From positions 21,730,333 to 21,794,332 of the forward strand of contig NC_133293.1 of NCBI RefSeq assembly GCF_005239225.2: a stretch of DNA of 64,000 nt, given 5' to 3'. Positions 1 through 11,082 of the stretch are shown here, piece after piece (the first letter of the stretch is position 1; each line of letters begins with the position of its first letter). This stretch comes from Populus alba. Taxonomy: Eukaryota > Streptophyta > Magnoliopsida > Malpighiales > Salicaceae. The notes beneath the pieces were generated by a model. That model saw only the letters and a list, made by a program, of their open reading frames with translations. It searched no databases and was not told the origin of the DNA. Position numbers and translations under genes: made by a program.

Positions 1-1700
1 ATTTTAGGACTTTTTAGCACGAGTGCTGTTTGCTACGAGAGACGAAAAACAACACAGAAAAAGGAAGGCAAAAAAAACATACAAAATGGGAAGGTGTTGC
101 AGCATCAACTCTAAGTCATCCAGCTTCCTTGTCGATGGCGACAACGGCTATAATCCATTCGATGAACAGCTGCTACTCATTATCCTTTCTTCTCCTTACC
201 TGAATTTGATTGACAGAGGGAAAGAAAGAAAGAAAGAAAGAAACCGGGAAGGCGCGCCTGACTTGTGTTCAACGAGCTGACTTGTGTTCAACGAGCTTTT
301 AAAAACTGTGAGCGTGTATGATTTGATTTAGTGAGGGCTTGTTTTAGCATTACTTTTCAGATTGTTTATTTTTTTGTGAAAAAATATCAAATTAATATCT
401 TTTTATGCTAATGTTATAAAAAAAAACTGCATCACAGTATAAATATACAATTTAATACCATACCTGAGTTGTGATAACTTTTATGATGGTAATTTTAAAA
501 AAATTATTTTATAAAAAATACTTTTGGTTGATGTTGGTTTGATATTTATAAATATTTAATTAAAACTGTAATTGAAATTAAGGTGGGATAAAAAAATAAT
601 TTAATGTGTTTAGTTAAACATGCTTTTTAATTGAGGTTATAAAATAATTAAAAAAGATATATATTATTGATGGTTTAATTTAAATATTATAAATTTAACT
701 ACCATTATTACATCATTAAATAAATAATATTTTATATAAAATATTTGTATTATTCCACTAACTTATCTATAATTTTATCATGTATAAAATTCATCTAATA
801 AAGACTATAGTTTCCATGATTTTTTGAGCGAGCAATAAAATCAGATAAAATATCATCAGAAATAAAATTGAAATTGCGATCAAATTCCACAAATGTTACA
901 TCATCATGCTATGTTTTTCTAATTTATATAGTGTTATTAAATAATATTAAATACTAGTTTTTTGAATAAAATATAATTTTAAAAAAATAAATTTTTTTAA
1001 TATAAGCCGTTATAATCATGGCATTGTTCACATAAACAATGCCCACGTGAATTTAATTCACCTGACAATATTCATGTGAACAGTGCCAACCTTTATAATA
1101 AATAGTGCCCGAGTTAATTTAATTCATCTGAACAATGTTTACTTCTCGAAATGAACAATGCCTAGGTAAATTATCGAAGTTGGTAAACATGAGAAGCAAC
1201 TTTTAATATTATCAAACATGATATTACATGATATTTACACGATAAGTTTTAAAAGCAGAAGCAATCATGTAAGCAATCACCTTCAAATCCTCAAGACATT
1301 TTCAATTCCTATGAAACTGAACAAGAGCCGGGTGAGTGCATTTCCAGAGAATTTCGTTGGGGAACGGTTACGTATAAGTTGAAGGCCCTTCCCCTACACA
1401 TTGTTTTAGCATTTGTTGATCGTTTTTGTTTATATGAGCTGAAAATACTTTGAACCTGCCTTGCAGATTGAGGGGGCCCTTAGCCCCTTTTACTGAACTC
1501 ATTGTACGATTTTTGTAATCAGCTGTTTTTCATCAATCCAAGGTACAAGCACATAAACATCCTTCCTTGTGAGCCTCCACAATGGATTGCAGTAAACTTC
1601 TGAGTGAGGGATAGGGAGAAGAGAGAAGAAAACACTAACGATATGAGTTTCCTATCTTGAGACGGCAGAAAATTCAAAGCTCATTGCATTTTGATCCATA
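1..1700. other. AT-rich intergenic DNA
   Basis: I recognise no gene here. A short ORF near the left edge (ATG at 86, encoding MGRCCS...) has no family signature. It is followed by a GAAA-rich run near 220-242 and a perfect 19-bp tandem duplication near 259-296. From 350 to 1000 the sequence is almost pure A/T. Between about 1025 and 1180 a degenerate unit reading roughly gaacaatgcc-cgtgaatttaattca recurs three or four times. Confidence 0.5.
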
Positions 1701-1993
1701 TCTTGTAAATTTTGATCCATATTGAAAAAAATTATGGTTTCCTACAGTTCCCAAGCAAATAGCCAAATATGATAAATATGGAGATTAGGGATAAAATTCC
1801 CCAGTATCTTGAGACATAATGAGAAACCTTGCTACCAATTCTCGAAGTTGAGTAAAATTCCCAAGACAAAATATAAGAATAATCAAACATCATGACAAAT
1901 CGACACTTAATTGTTTCCATAGCAAAATGAAAATTTAAATCTCAGATTCCCTCTGGCACGTCAAACAACTAAATAACAAAAACCTGCCAAGGC

Positions 1994-3350
<1,357 letters not shown>

Positions 3351-3352
3351 CT

Positions 3353-3730
3353 CTAAGCAGATTGAACAACCTCCCAATTAACACTGACCCTCAAAATTAT
3401 CAAGTATCAATAACTAAAATTTCCATTTCAAACCTAATCCTAAGCAGAACCAAAAGGAATCTGAGTTTTCAACAAAATAAAAAAATCAGCTAGAAACACA
3501 ATAATAATTACTCTGCCCCCTTCATTATTCACTAATAACACAAAAATTAACCCTAAATATATTAAAACACGCACACACACGCACACACACACAACTAATC
3601 CCTATTTAATCCATTTTTGCGAAAATACATCACCAAAAATCAGCCTGCAGAAATAAGAATGGATCGCGAGATAGAGAAATGAAAGTTATACGATAAGTGG
3701 AGCATCGAGTGTAAGATCCGTGATGACTCA
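3353..3730 (-). other. probable 5'-leader intron of RPL7
   Basis: On the minus strand a donor GCG|GTGAGTCATC near 3730 is followed by T-rich sequence and an acceptor CTGCTTAG|AG at 3353, two bases before the start codon. The interval includes a CA/GC-type dinucleotide stretch near 3570-3592. A leader intron is common in plant ribosomal protein genes. Transcript data would be needed to prove it. Confidence 0.6.
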
Positions 3731-3848
3731 CCGCGTTAAGGATGTGTCTCGTCTCCGCTCTGCTCGTGCTGTGGAGGATCCGAGAGAAAGGGCTAGGGGT
3801 TTTAAGGAGAAAATATATAGCAGGAGGCTGAGAGTGGTGTATACTCTT

Positions 3849-3980
3849 TTAGGGTTTTGAGGTTACTTTGATTTTTGGATCTGACGGTTGTGAAGGGATT
3901 TTAGAGCGAGAAGTGATCTTGGTCGTTAATATACGGGAAAATAATTTAGTGGGGTTATATGGGGAGTCTGAGAAGGCCCA
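3849..3980 (-). promoter_or_regulatory. RPL7 promoter elements: telo-box and site II
   Basis: Reading the minus strand, AAACCCTAA (telo-box) lies at 3849-3857 and TGGGCC (site II, TCP-type) at 3975-3980, upstream of the RPL7 leader. This pairing is a known hallmark of plant ribosomal protein promoters. The assignment is inferred from motif and position. Confidence 0.6.
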
Positions 3981-3989
3981 GATGGATTA

Positions 3990-4870
3990 TTGGGGCTTTT
4001 GCCTCTTTCAATCTTTGACATTTGCTATCGGGCTTCGGCCCTTTTCATATTATTTTTTCTTAAATAAAGCTTGTAAAGAAGATTTTCTCATTCTCTACCA
4101 TTTTTTTGTAATCACACACACACACACGGTTAAGATATGGGATAAGAGTTACGCAAACACATGGACTTTTCAAATAACGATAAATATTAAAAAAACATAT
4201 ATGAGCTTTTTGAACATCGATATTTATAATTGGGTCCTATATTAAGATCATGATTTAATAAATCGTAATTTTGTAACCTTATTATTAAATATAATAGTTA
4301 AATTGTATAAAATGATTTGGATAAGTATCTTAACATATTTGTTTTATCACTTGACATTTCTCTGCGCATATTCTATGCGATAAAAATGAATTCTTTTTTT
4401 TTTGGGAAGAAGAGTTATTTCCACGCAACGCACCATAGTCTTGTTGGTTATTTGAGACGTTGGCTCGCTGTGAATTAGAACTTGATCCCCGACAAGAGAT
4501 AATTGGAAGCTGAGAACTTGAGATAGCAAGCGAGTTCTTAAAAATTAAAATCTCTGAGAATCCATGGAATTGAAGAGTGGTTAATCTGATGATTTGCAAC
4601 TCGAAACTACTTTTTTGTTTTTTTTAAGAATCAGAAAGGTCTTACGGCAAGGTCTTGTAAATACGCTACAAGAGGACTGCTACAATTTAGAAAGGCAAAT
4701 GCATGATCATTACACAGCTAAACTACAAGAACCACACTTGCAAATGCATATTATTATTTCAATTAAGGGAGAGGCAAACATATGATCGCTGTCACACAGC
4801 TAAACTACAAGAACCACACTTGCAAATAACATTTGGACATGGTAGCTTGTTTACGATTGCTGGGGGAGAC
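3990..4870. other. intergenic DNA with a local duplication
   Basis: No gene is recognised upstream of about 4690. From 4691 to 4745 and again from 4772 to 4827 a unit of about 55 bases is repeated almost perfectly. The two copies share an identical run, acacagctaaactacaagaa, followed by ccacacttgcaaat. The copies sit just beyond the stop codon of the minus-strand Cys-rich ORF, so they would fall in its 3' untranslated region. Confidence 0.6.
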
Positions 4871-4876
4871 GAAAGA

Positions 4877-5089
4877 TCACTGAACAGGAACAAGAACCAA
4901 TCGCCTGGAGCAAAAGACGCAGGAGAATTTCCTCTTGTTTCTGTGGCAGATTGGGATGAAACAAAAGTATAGATGAGAATCATAGTCCATAGCCATCACC
5001 GGCCCTCCACAACACGGGCATGCTAATGATTCTGCTCCTCGTTTCCTTATCAACTTGTCTCGGACATCAAATATTTGCATGGCTCCCAT
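4877..5089 (-). CDS. small Cys-rich, probably zinc-binding protein
   Basis: This 70-residue ORF starts with ATG at 5089 (MGAMQIFDVRDKLIRKRG). Six cysteines fall in three pairs: CPCCGGP at about residues 24-30, C-x5-C within YFCFIPIC at about 43-48, and C-x2-C in FSCVFCSRRLV at about 56-66. Paired cysteines with a conserved GGP and CSRRL suggest a compact zinc ribbon. I recall plant-specific uncharacterised small proteins of this layout but cannot name the family. The ORF is intact, with a TGA at 4877-4879. It is a stand-alone single-exon gene as far as can be seen. Function is unknown, and a soluble protein is likely because there is no signal peptide or membrane segment. Confidence 0.6.
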   Translation of the reverse strand: MGAMQIFDVRDKLIRKRGAESLACPCCGGPVMAMDYDSHLYFCFIPICHRNKRKFSCVFCSRRLVLVPVQ

Positions 5090-5249
5090 TTTGATTTCAA
5101 ACAGGCTCTGCCTTCCCTCCAGTTCCTTCCAGCCTGAATCCCCCCTGCTTGAGTTTTCCGGTATCTATATACATACAAGATCAGTGATTGCTATGAAGTT
5201 TCGATTCATCTATGCGTGTGCCTTTCCAAGACCTAGCTAGCTGTTGCCA

Positions 5250-6350
5250 GGCAACTTCCTGGTAGTTCCGATGATTAATCGATTGACCGCCGAAGATGCC
5301 TAGGTGAGTTCCCATCTGAAAAAGGAGTCATAGGAAGGTGAGCGGGGCAACGCCTTTTCAGACCTTGACTCGTCTCGTAAGGAAGCTGCATCGGAGCTTC
5401 ACTTGGAAGGGAAAATCTTAATTTAGTCCCTAGCCGATATATCTTCTCAATCGGGTCTCAGGTCTATAAAATTTAATAATTCCGTGTCAACCCTCAGACA
5501 TTCTACACAATTCTCAATCTCAATCTCTCAACAATTTTCTTCAAAAACACACCGTTTCAATACACAGAGAACATTGTATAGGAAATATGAACATAAATTA
5601 AGGGAAGAAGACCGTCGAGATGTGGGAAACTTTCAGGATATAATTGATAAGTGTTTAGGTTCGGCATGTAATTAAAAATAAATGTATAAATTAGGGACTA
5701 AATTGGGTTTTGTTTTATTATAAAGTGGGACCCCTCAAAATTAAACAGTGTTATTAGAGCATTCAACTAAATAGGTTGATTGTTTTTTTAACATGTGATG
5801 ATGCCATGTGGCTTAATTATTCATGTAGTGAGTCTACAAAAGCTTGAATTGAAAAATATTTAGAATATTTTATCAACCAATTTGGCATCGTGACGCACTG
5901 ATTAAAAAAACAGAGGATAAAATATACAAAAATGTATCCTTAATTTCGACAAAGAGAATTGATGATTTTATTAGCATACTAATTACTAAAAATATAAAAC
6001 TAATATTTTAGTATTCAATAATAAAAACTAAATAACCATTTAGTAAGTGATCTAATAATAAGAATTTGAGACTAAATAATTTGTTTTCATGTGATTTCAA
6101 GTTCGAGTCATGTGGTTATTAATATAATAACAACTGAAGCGTTAAGTTTAAGGTTTGTAGAATTAGTTAAGGTATACGCAAGCTAATCCGGACATCTATA
6201 TTAATAATATAATAATAAAAAAAATCACAACTGAATGCCTCTGTTCTACTAATTACTCACTATCCACTTGATTATTATTCTTAGCAAATATACACTTAGC
6301 TAATTAGTTGATCCCTCGACCAACAAATTGCCCTCGCCGTCCGGTGACAG
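5250..6350. other. intergenic DNA containing a MITE-like element
   Basis: No gene is recognised. The interval holds the inverted-repeat element at about 5418-5706 (separate entry). The AT-rich sequence beyond it is the 3' flank of the RALF-like gene. Confidence 0.5.
5418..5706. repeat. MITE-like element with AATTTAGTCCCTA ends
   Basis: The left end reads AATTTAGTCCCTAG (from about 5419) and the right end reads TAGGGACTAAATT (5692-5704), an almost perfect terminal inverted repeat about 290 bases apart. No transposase is encoded. Related ends occur at about 51880-52145. Calling it a MITE is inference from size and ends. Confidence 0.55.
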
Positions 6351-6354
6351 TGGC

Positions 6355-6627
6355 TCAACCCCGACATCCGTCGAATGGATTGCAACCTCTATGCCATGGA
6401 TTGGCTTCCTGCAGTTTACACCGAGGATCCTTTTCTGGATCACATAGGATGCTACCATCACCTTCCACCATAGCTGGATAACCCACGAACGGAGAAGGGT
6501 GACGAGACTTCACTGGTCCTGCTGCGGTCTCCTCTATTAGCCGCACTCTTGCACCAGACGTGCTCACCAGCAAGAAGAGCATGCAAAGCCACAAAACAAT
6601 CGTGACAAAGTCTTTGGACGCGGCCAT
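6355..6627 (-). CDS. RALF-like secreted cysteine-rich peptide
   Basis: This is a 90-residue precursor starting at ATG 6627. It has a clear signal peptide (DFVTIVLWLCMLFLLVSTSG, about residues 6-25), a variable middle and four cysteines. Spacing is C-x7-C, then 11 residues, then C-x5-C, with NPWHRGC before the third and GCRG at the end. RALF peptides carry C-x9-C...NPYxRGC-x5-CR in the same order, so I place this as a divergent RALF-like apoplastic peptide. It lacks both the YISY-type receptor-binding motif and the RRxL protease site of classic RALFs, as in the divergent RALF class. A TATATATATA stretch at about 6681-6690 is suitably placed as its TATA box. It could instead be an unrelated four-Cys peptide. 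Confidence 0.6.
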   Translation of the reverse strand: MAASKDFVTIVLWLCMLFLLVSTSGARVRLIEETAAGPVKSRHPSPFVGYPAMVEGDGSILCDPEKDPRCKLQEANPWHRGCNPFDGCRG

Positions 6628-6679
6628 TGTTAAAAATTGAAAGCGAGATATATAGGCAGGTAGCTAGTGCATGCAATAA

Positions 6680-6692
6680 TTATATATATAAA
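6680..6692 (-). promoter_or_regulatory. candidate TATA box of the RALF-like gene
   Basis: A run of alternating T/A (TTATATATATAAAA) lies about 55 bases upstream of the ATG at 6627, leaving a leader of roughly 25 bases. The position fits, but AT tracts are frequent in this DNA. Confidence 0.35.
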
Positions 6693-7189
6693 AGTACAAA
6701 TTCTATCTCAAAATATTGATTCAATACAACTATTCTTTTAATTTTAAAAATATTCATAACTAGGCTACAACGATTTTGAATTTATCCAAATCAATTTGAA
6801 CACTCTCAGTTCGTAGAGCCGGGCTGGATTTTATAATTATCCTACATCGGTTATGGGTTATGTCTTTAGGCTTCAACTTTATACTTTATGCTGCAGCACT
6901 CAATTCATATCTTACTGATGTCCATGGATTGTGAAAATATAAGCCATCACGATCCAACACAATATGAATCTGGGCTAGAATCCTTGGTGGGATGCTAGCT
7001 TGCTTGGCCTGGTCAAGGCTGGCCCAATATTAAGGAAAAAGAAGGAGGGGAAGGCCCAAGGCAGGATGTTTCAGGAGGAAAAAGAAGAATGATTGCAAAT
7101 GTTCTTCAGATTCCAGCCAGGAAATTTTGCACACGGAAAGAGACACGAAACAGGAAAAACGATAAGATTCAAGTACATTACAGCAAGGG

Positions 7190-9676
7190 AAAGAGGTAGT
7201 GCTAGTTGGCAATCCTTGTGAAGATATTCCAGTGCACAAGCAACATCGATTGCAATGTCTAGTCTCTGAAGAAGATTTAAGCTTCTCGGTGCCTCGTTCT
7301 CCTCATCTGTTCTGGGAGTTGGATGTAGCAACTTCTCTAGGCTGCCATTGACCATGAACTCATAAATCAAAGCTTTGAAGTCGTTACCATGGCAATCAAC
7401 ACCAGAACATGCTGTCAGTATCTTGAAAAGGTTGCGATGCCTGATGTTTCTCAAGGCCTGACACTTCGCTACAAAACTCTTGGAAGCTCCAAGTCGGAGA
7501 AGGTTGAGCACCTTGATGGAAACAGTTGTTCCTACCTCATCAACAATTCCTTTATACAAAGACCCTAAGTTTCCGTTTCCAATCAAATGGGCTGAAGAAA
7601 ACCCACTAGTAGCAGTGAGGAGACTTCGGTCAGAAACTTTTGGAAGCAAATTTTCTGAATTCTTCAAGCGAGGTGTCTTGTTTTTCATTGTTAACCAGAA
7701 AAAATACAGGACAGACAACAGGAAAGTTGCTCCCAGCAGCCCACAGACAACAGAGATTATTATCTTCAGCTTCATCGTCAATCTCCCTTCATTGGACTTG
7801 TTGGATTTGCAAGGTGGCAACTGTTGTTCAGGCACGCCCCCACAAAGCCTACTGTTCCCTTCCACTGAAACCGCAGTAGCATTCTTGAAGCCTTGAAGGC
7901 ACCTTGTAGTGGCATCTCACCATCGAAATAATTGAAAGACAGATTCAAGTACTGCACGTCAAGCTGCTCGAGAAATTTTGGGATTTGGCCTGATAAATTG
8001 ATGAGAGAAAGATCTAACTTCCAAATGCCTTCCAAATAACTCAAAGATGAAGGCAATTTCCGACAGTAAGTTTTCCCGCATGCATCGGATTTCCAACGTC
8101 ACGCAGCTGCCAAGTCTTCCAGGAATTTCACCGGATAACATGTTATTAGACACATCAGATGCACCTAATTTCCCCAAATTTTTAACTTCTTCTGGAAAGG
8201 AACCATTCAAGTTGTTGTGAGATAAATTCAGCAAAATGGATAAGGTTGATAGACTGAAAAGTTCTTTGGGTATAGTGCCACTCAGATTGTTTTAAGAAAG
8301 ATCCAATCCAAGCAAATTTCTGCATGAGCCTAAACTTGAGGGGACGCCCCCCTGGATATTATTTTGTCCCAAATACAGCGAAGTTAAATTCGTCAGATTG
8401 CCAAGAGAGAATGGAATGTTTCCTGATAATCTGAATCCTGACAACAATAATTTGGCTCTCCCACAGCTCCATTCTTTCCAGGTTGACAAGATTCTCTATC
8501 CCATTTAGGATGCTTCCAGATATTCTGTTTCCATCTACAAGAAAAATTCTAAGCCAAGTGAAGTTCCCAATAAATCCTAACGATATCCCGCCAAAATTGT
8601 TATCAATGAGAGCCATGATCTCTAAGTCAGTGGTGTTCAGCAAAGACTGCAAAAAGCTCAGATCACCAGTTCTCCCACTTCCAAGGTGAATGGAAGTTAA
8701 GCTTAAGAAATTCAGCCTATTCAACTTTTCCAAAGTAGGTACCGATCAAGTAAGGTTGTGTAGACCGAGTCCAAGGTATTCCAGATTTGTTTCTTTGGAT
8801 ATTGTAAAAGGAATAAAGCCAGTAAATTGGTGATATGACCTTGCTAATTAGGAAGTGTGATGCCTAAGTTTAAGGGAGGAGTGCCTTCAAGTTGATTGTC
8901 TGACATGCGTAATTTTCTGATAGAAGAGAGATTGAAGATCGAAGGAGGGATTGCACCTGACAACCTATTACCATCGAGTGCAATATGTGAGAGATTTTCC
9001 AGTTTGCCAAGAGCATCGGGGAATTTGGGGTCGCAGAAAATTTCTGGAGAGATGACAAGTTTCCAAATGTGAGAGGGATGCCCCCTGTTAGATTATTGGC
9101 ATGAATGAACAATAATTCAAGCTTTGACAAGCTACCAAACTCAACGGAATTTTTCCCTACCAGCACGTTCCAACGAACATCAATTTCGATGAGATTGGAG
9201 CAGAAGGAGATGTTGGTAGGAATTTCCCCTCCAAGCAAATTTTTGTTTAGATTCAGGTATTTCAGCCTTGACAAATGGCCTAACTCAGGAGGGATCTCTT
9301 GGCTGAGGCTATTTTCAAATAGATCCATTAGTCTCAAGAAGCTTAAATTTCCAATATGAGGTGATATGACCTTGCTAATTTACTGGACTGGAAGTCCAAC
9401 ACAGTGTCTCTTTGATGTCGGCGACTGCAAACAACACCATGTCAATGGCATAAATGCATGGACCTATTCCACGAGCTCAAAACACCAAGAGGGTCATTGG
9501 TTATATGGGTCTTGAAGTCAAGCAGAGCTAGTCGATCAGCCTCATTCTTGGCAATCCAAGAGCTAGCTTCAACAGAAAAGAAAGGAGCTCACAAGCCAAG
9601 GAAAGAGAAGTGCAGAATAGCAAATAGGCCAAAGAATGACCAGAATAATCTTAAAGAGTATGAGGAAAATCCCCAT
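7190..9676 (-). pseudogene. broken LRR receptor-like kinase, LRR-XII type
   Basis: This is the remains of a pathogen-recognition type receptor kinase (EFR/Xa21-like subfamily XII). In minus-strand order it starts with a signal peptide at 9676 (MGIFLILFKIILVILWPIC). A frameshift near 9572-9580 precedes the LRR N-cap (NEADRLALLDFKTH, then SSWNRSMHLCH), and a TGA replaces the tryptophan of the usual CHWHGVxC. LRR fragments follow in several frames (8870-9337, 8359-8733, 7959-8234, 7778-8056). Next come a juxtamembrane segment with a membrane helix (IIISVVCGLLGATFLLSVLY) and a kinase N-lobe with GNGNLGSLYKG, the lysine in VSIKVL and ALEYLHKDCQ. It stops there, so the HCDLKPxN catalytic loop and C-lobe are absent. 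With a frameshift, a stop, internal rearrangement and no catalytic loop, it cannot make a working kinase. Confidence 0.9.
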
Positions 9677-9728
9677 TTGAGTATGAGAAGTATTCAACGT
9701 AGAGTTCTTGGTGATCAGAAGGAATTTG

Positions 9729-10448
9729 GAACTCTTATGAAAAGAGATGTTACAGCTATTCACTTCAGAGAGGAACTTGCGGCTTCTGCAAACTCGAGCG
9801 CATTTATACGAGAGCATTGATGGCATAAGGTAGCAAAATTATGCAGACTTTGAACGCTTATCTAACCATCTATGTTGATAGCAACAGAAGAGAGACTTTT
9901 GTTTAAAAAGCTCGATTGCTTCTCCACTAGGTCACTTGAAACTGAATTATTTGCTTTTCCGAGTAGGATACGGTTCAAAAGTCATCGAAATGCTTGTCAG
10001 GGGGCCTATTTGCCATGGTTTGAGCAATTCTGTACCTTCTCCTTTGCAGCTCCATAGAACCGTGAATCAAGAATCCCAGTTTGTTAGATCAGAATGGAAG
10101 AACAAAAAAAAAAAAGATTGCAAAGGGACATCATGATCCTGAAATCATAAAACAACATCAACACCTGATAAAATTACAAGAAATGGTTTTGTAGCCTCTT
10201 CGTTTTTAGTCTCTTAGAAACTGTTTTTGAAAATTTCACTGGCCATACTTAGCCTCTTGTTCTTAGTTCTACTGTTATTCTAGAAGTGGCTGCAACAATG
10301 CTAAACGAGGAATAAGGGGAAGAGATTGATGGGATTCAACTCTTGTGAAAAGAGAGCAGCCATGCAAGGCTTCAACGGGGACATGTTCCACCCGCAAGCT
10401 CGAGCGTATATTGGTTTACGAGCATCAATGGCATCTGTCCCCCTTCCA
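9729..10448. repeat. duplicated 5' region of the receptor-kinase pseudogene
   Basis: The stretch 9729-9836 resembles 10341-10448. Shared blocks are actcttRtgaaaagag, gcaaRctcgagcg, and acgag near the end followed by gcatYRatggca. In the first copy the minus strand contains CTCGTATAAATGCG, a plausible TATA box for the kinase gene. The second copy is a decayed duplicate with no kinase attached. Confidence 0.55.
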
Positions 10449-10980
10449 TTGCTGAGAAAATTTCTAAAGAAACATTAAAAGGTGTTGTACCCTTCTTATT
10501 TAACATGAATTTTTTTCTTGCAAAAAACAAAGACAAGAAGGGGTTTGTGCATTGGACTGTAGATTTTCCCTACTCATCGGACACTAAGGAGACCTGGAAT
10601 ATCCAGAAACCACTTGCTCAGTGGGGGAAGTCCAAATTTACCTGCCCTGCTTGTCTATCCAACGTAGGATAATAATCTTGATTTTAACAGAAAAGGACCT
10701 TGCATTTATTTTCATTTCCTGCACAGGAGCGGCTGATTCTAATACTAAGAAAACCAAATTCATCGTTTCTCTAGCATGATGCTGTTTCCCATTCATGCAC
10801 ATGTTCAAAGTTTGATGAAAATGCGCCATGCCTCTATTTTGGAATTCTTCGCAATAGCATGTAAATTACTATAATATGGCAATCTCTGAAGAGCCCTTCA
10901 TATTTTAAAGGATTTGCAATATTGATATAAACATTGCCAGAGTAGGCTGGCTCAGTGTAATACACAGCAAGCCTAACATC
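9840..10980. other. intergenic DNA with a partial copy of MTPC4 exon 12
   Basis: No intact gene is recognised. Positions about 10010-10090 resemble 11287-11390, the MTPC4 exon 12 edge with part of the intron. Shared blocks are ttgagcaat, ccttctcctttgcagct and agtttgttaga. Because intron sequence is included, this is a DNA-level duplication and not retroposition. Confidence 0.5.
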
Positions 10981-11082
10981 TAACTTCTCTTGTTACAATC
11001 ATCCCCCGCATATAAAAAAAGAAAAAGAAAAAGAAAAAGAAAGGAATAATAGACAACACTCATTGATGAAAAAAAAAGGTGG

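Noticed and set aside
23..280. ORF at the left edge with MGRCCSINSKSSSF
   Set aside because: There is no family resemblance, it contains a GAAA simple repeat and a tandem duplication in its 3' part, and no promoter or splice context is visible.
1025..1180. Spaced repeats considered as a CRISPR-like or tandem array
   Set aside because: The units are degenerate, unevenly spaced and in plant nuclear DNA; they are at most decayed repeats.
3868..4245. 125-codon plus-strand ORF upstream of RPL7
   Set aside because: It overlaps the RPL7 promoter, ends in A/T-rich and CA-repeat sequence, and has no recognisable domain.
9458..9820. 120-codon plus-strand ORF
   Set aside because: It is antisense to the signal peptide and N-cap of the kinase pseudogene; similarity is on the minus strand only.
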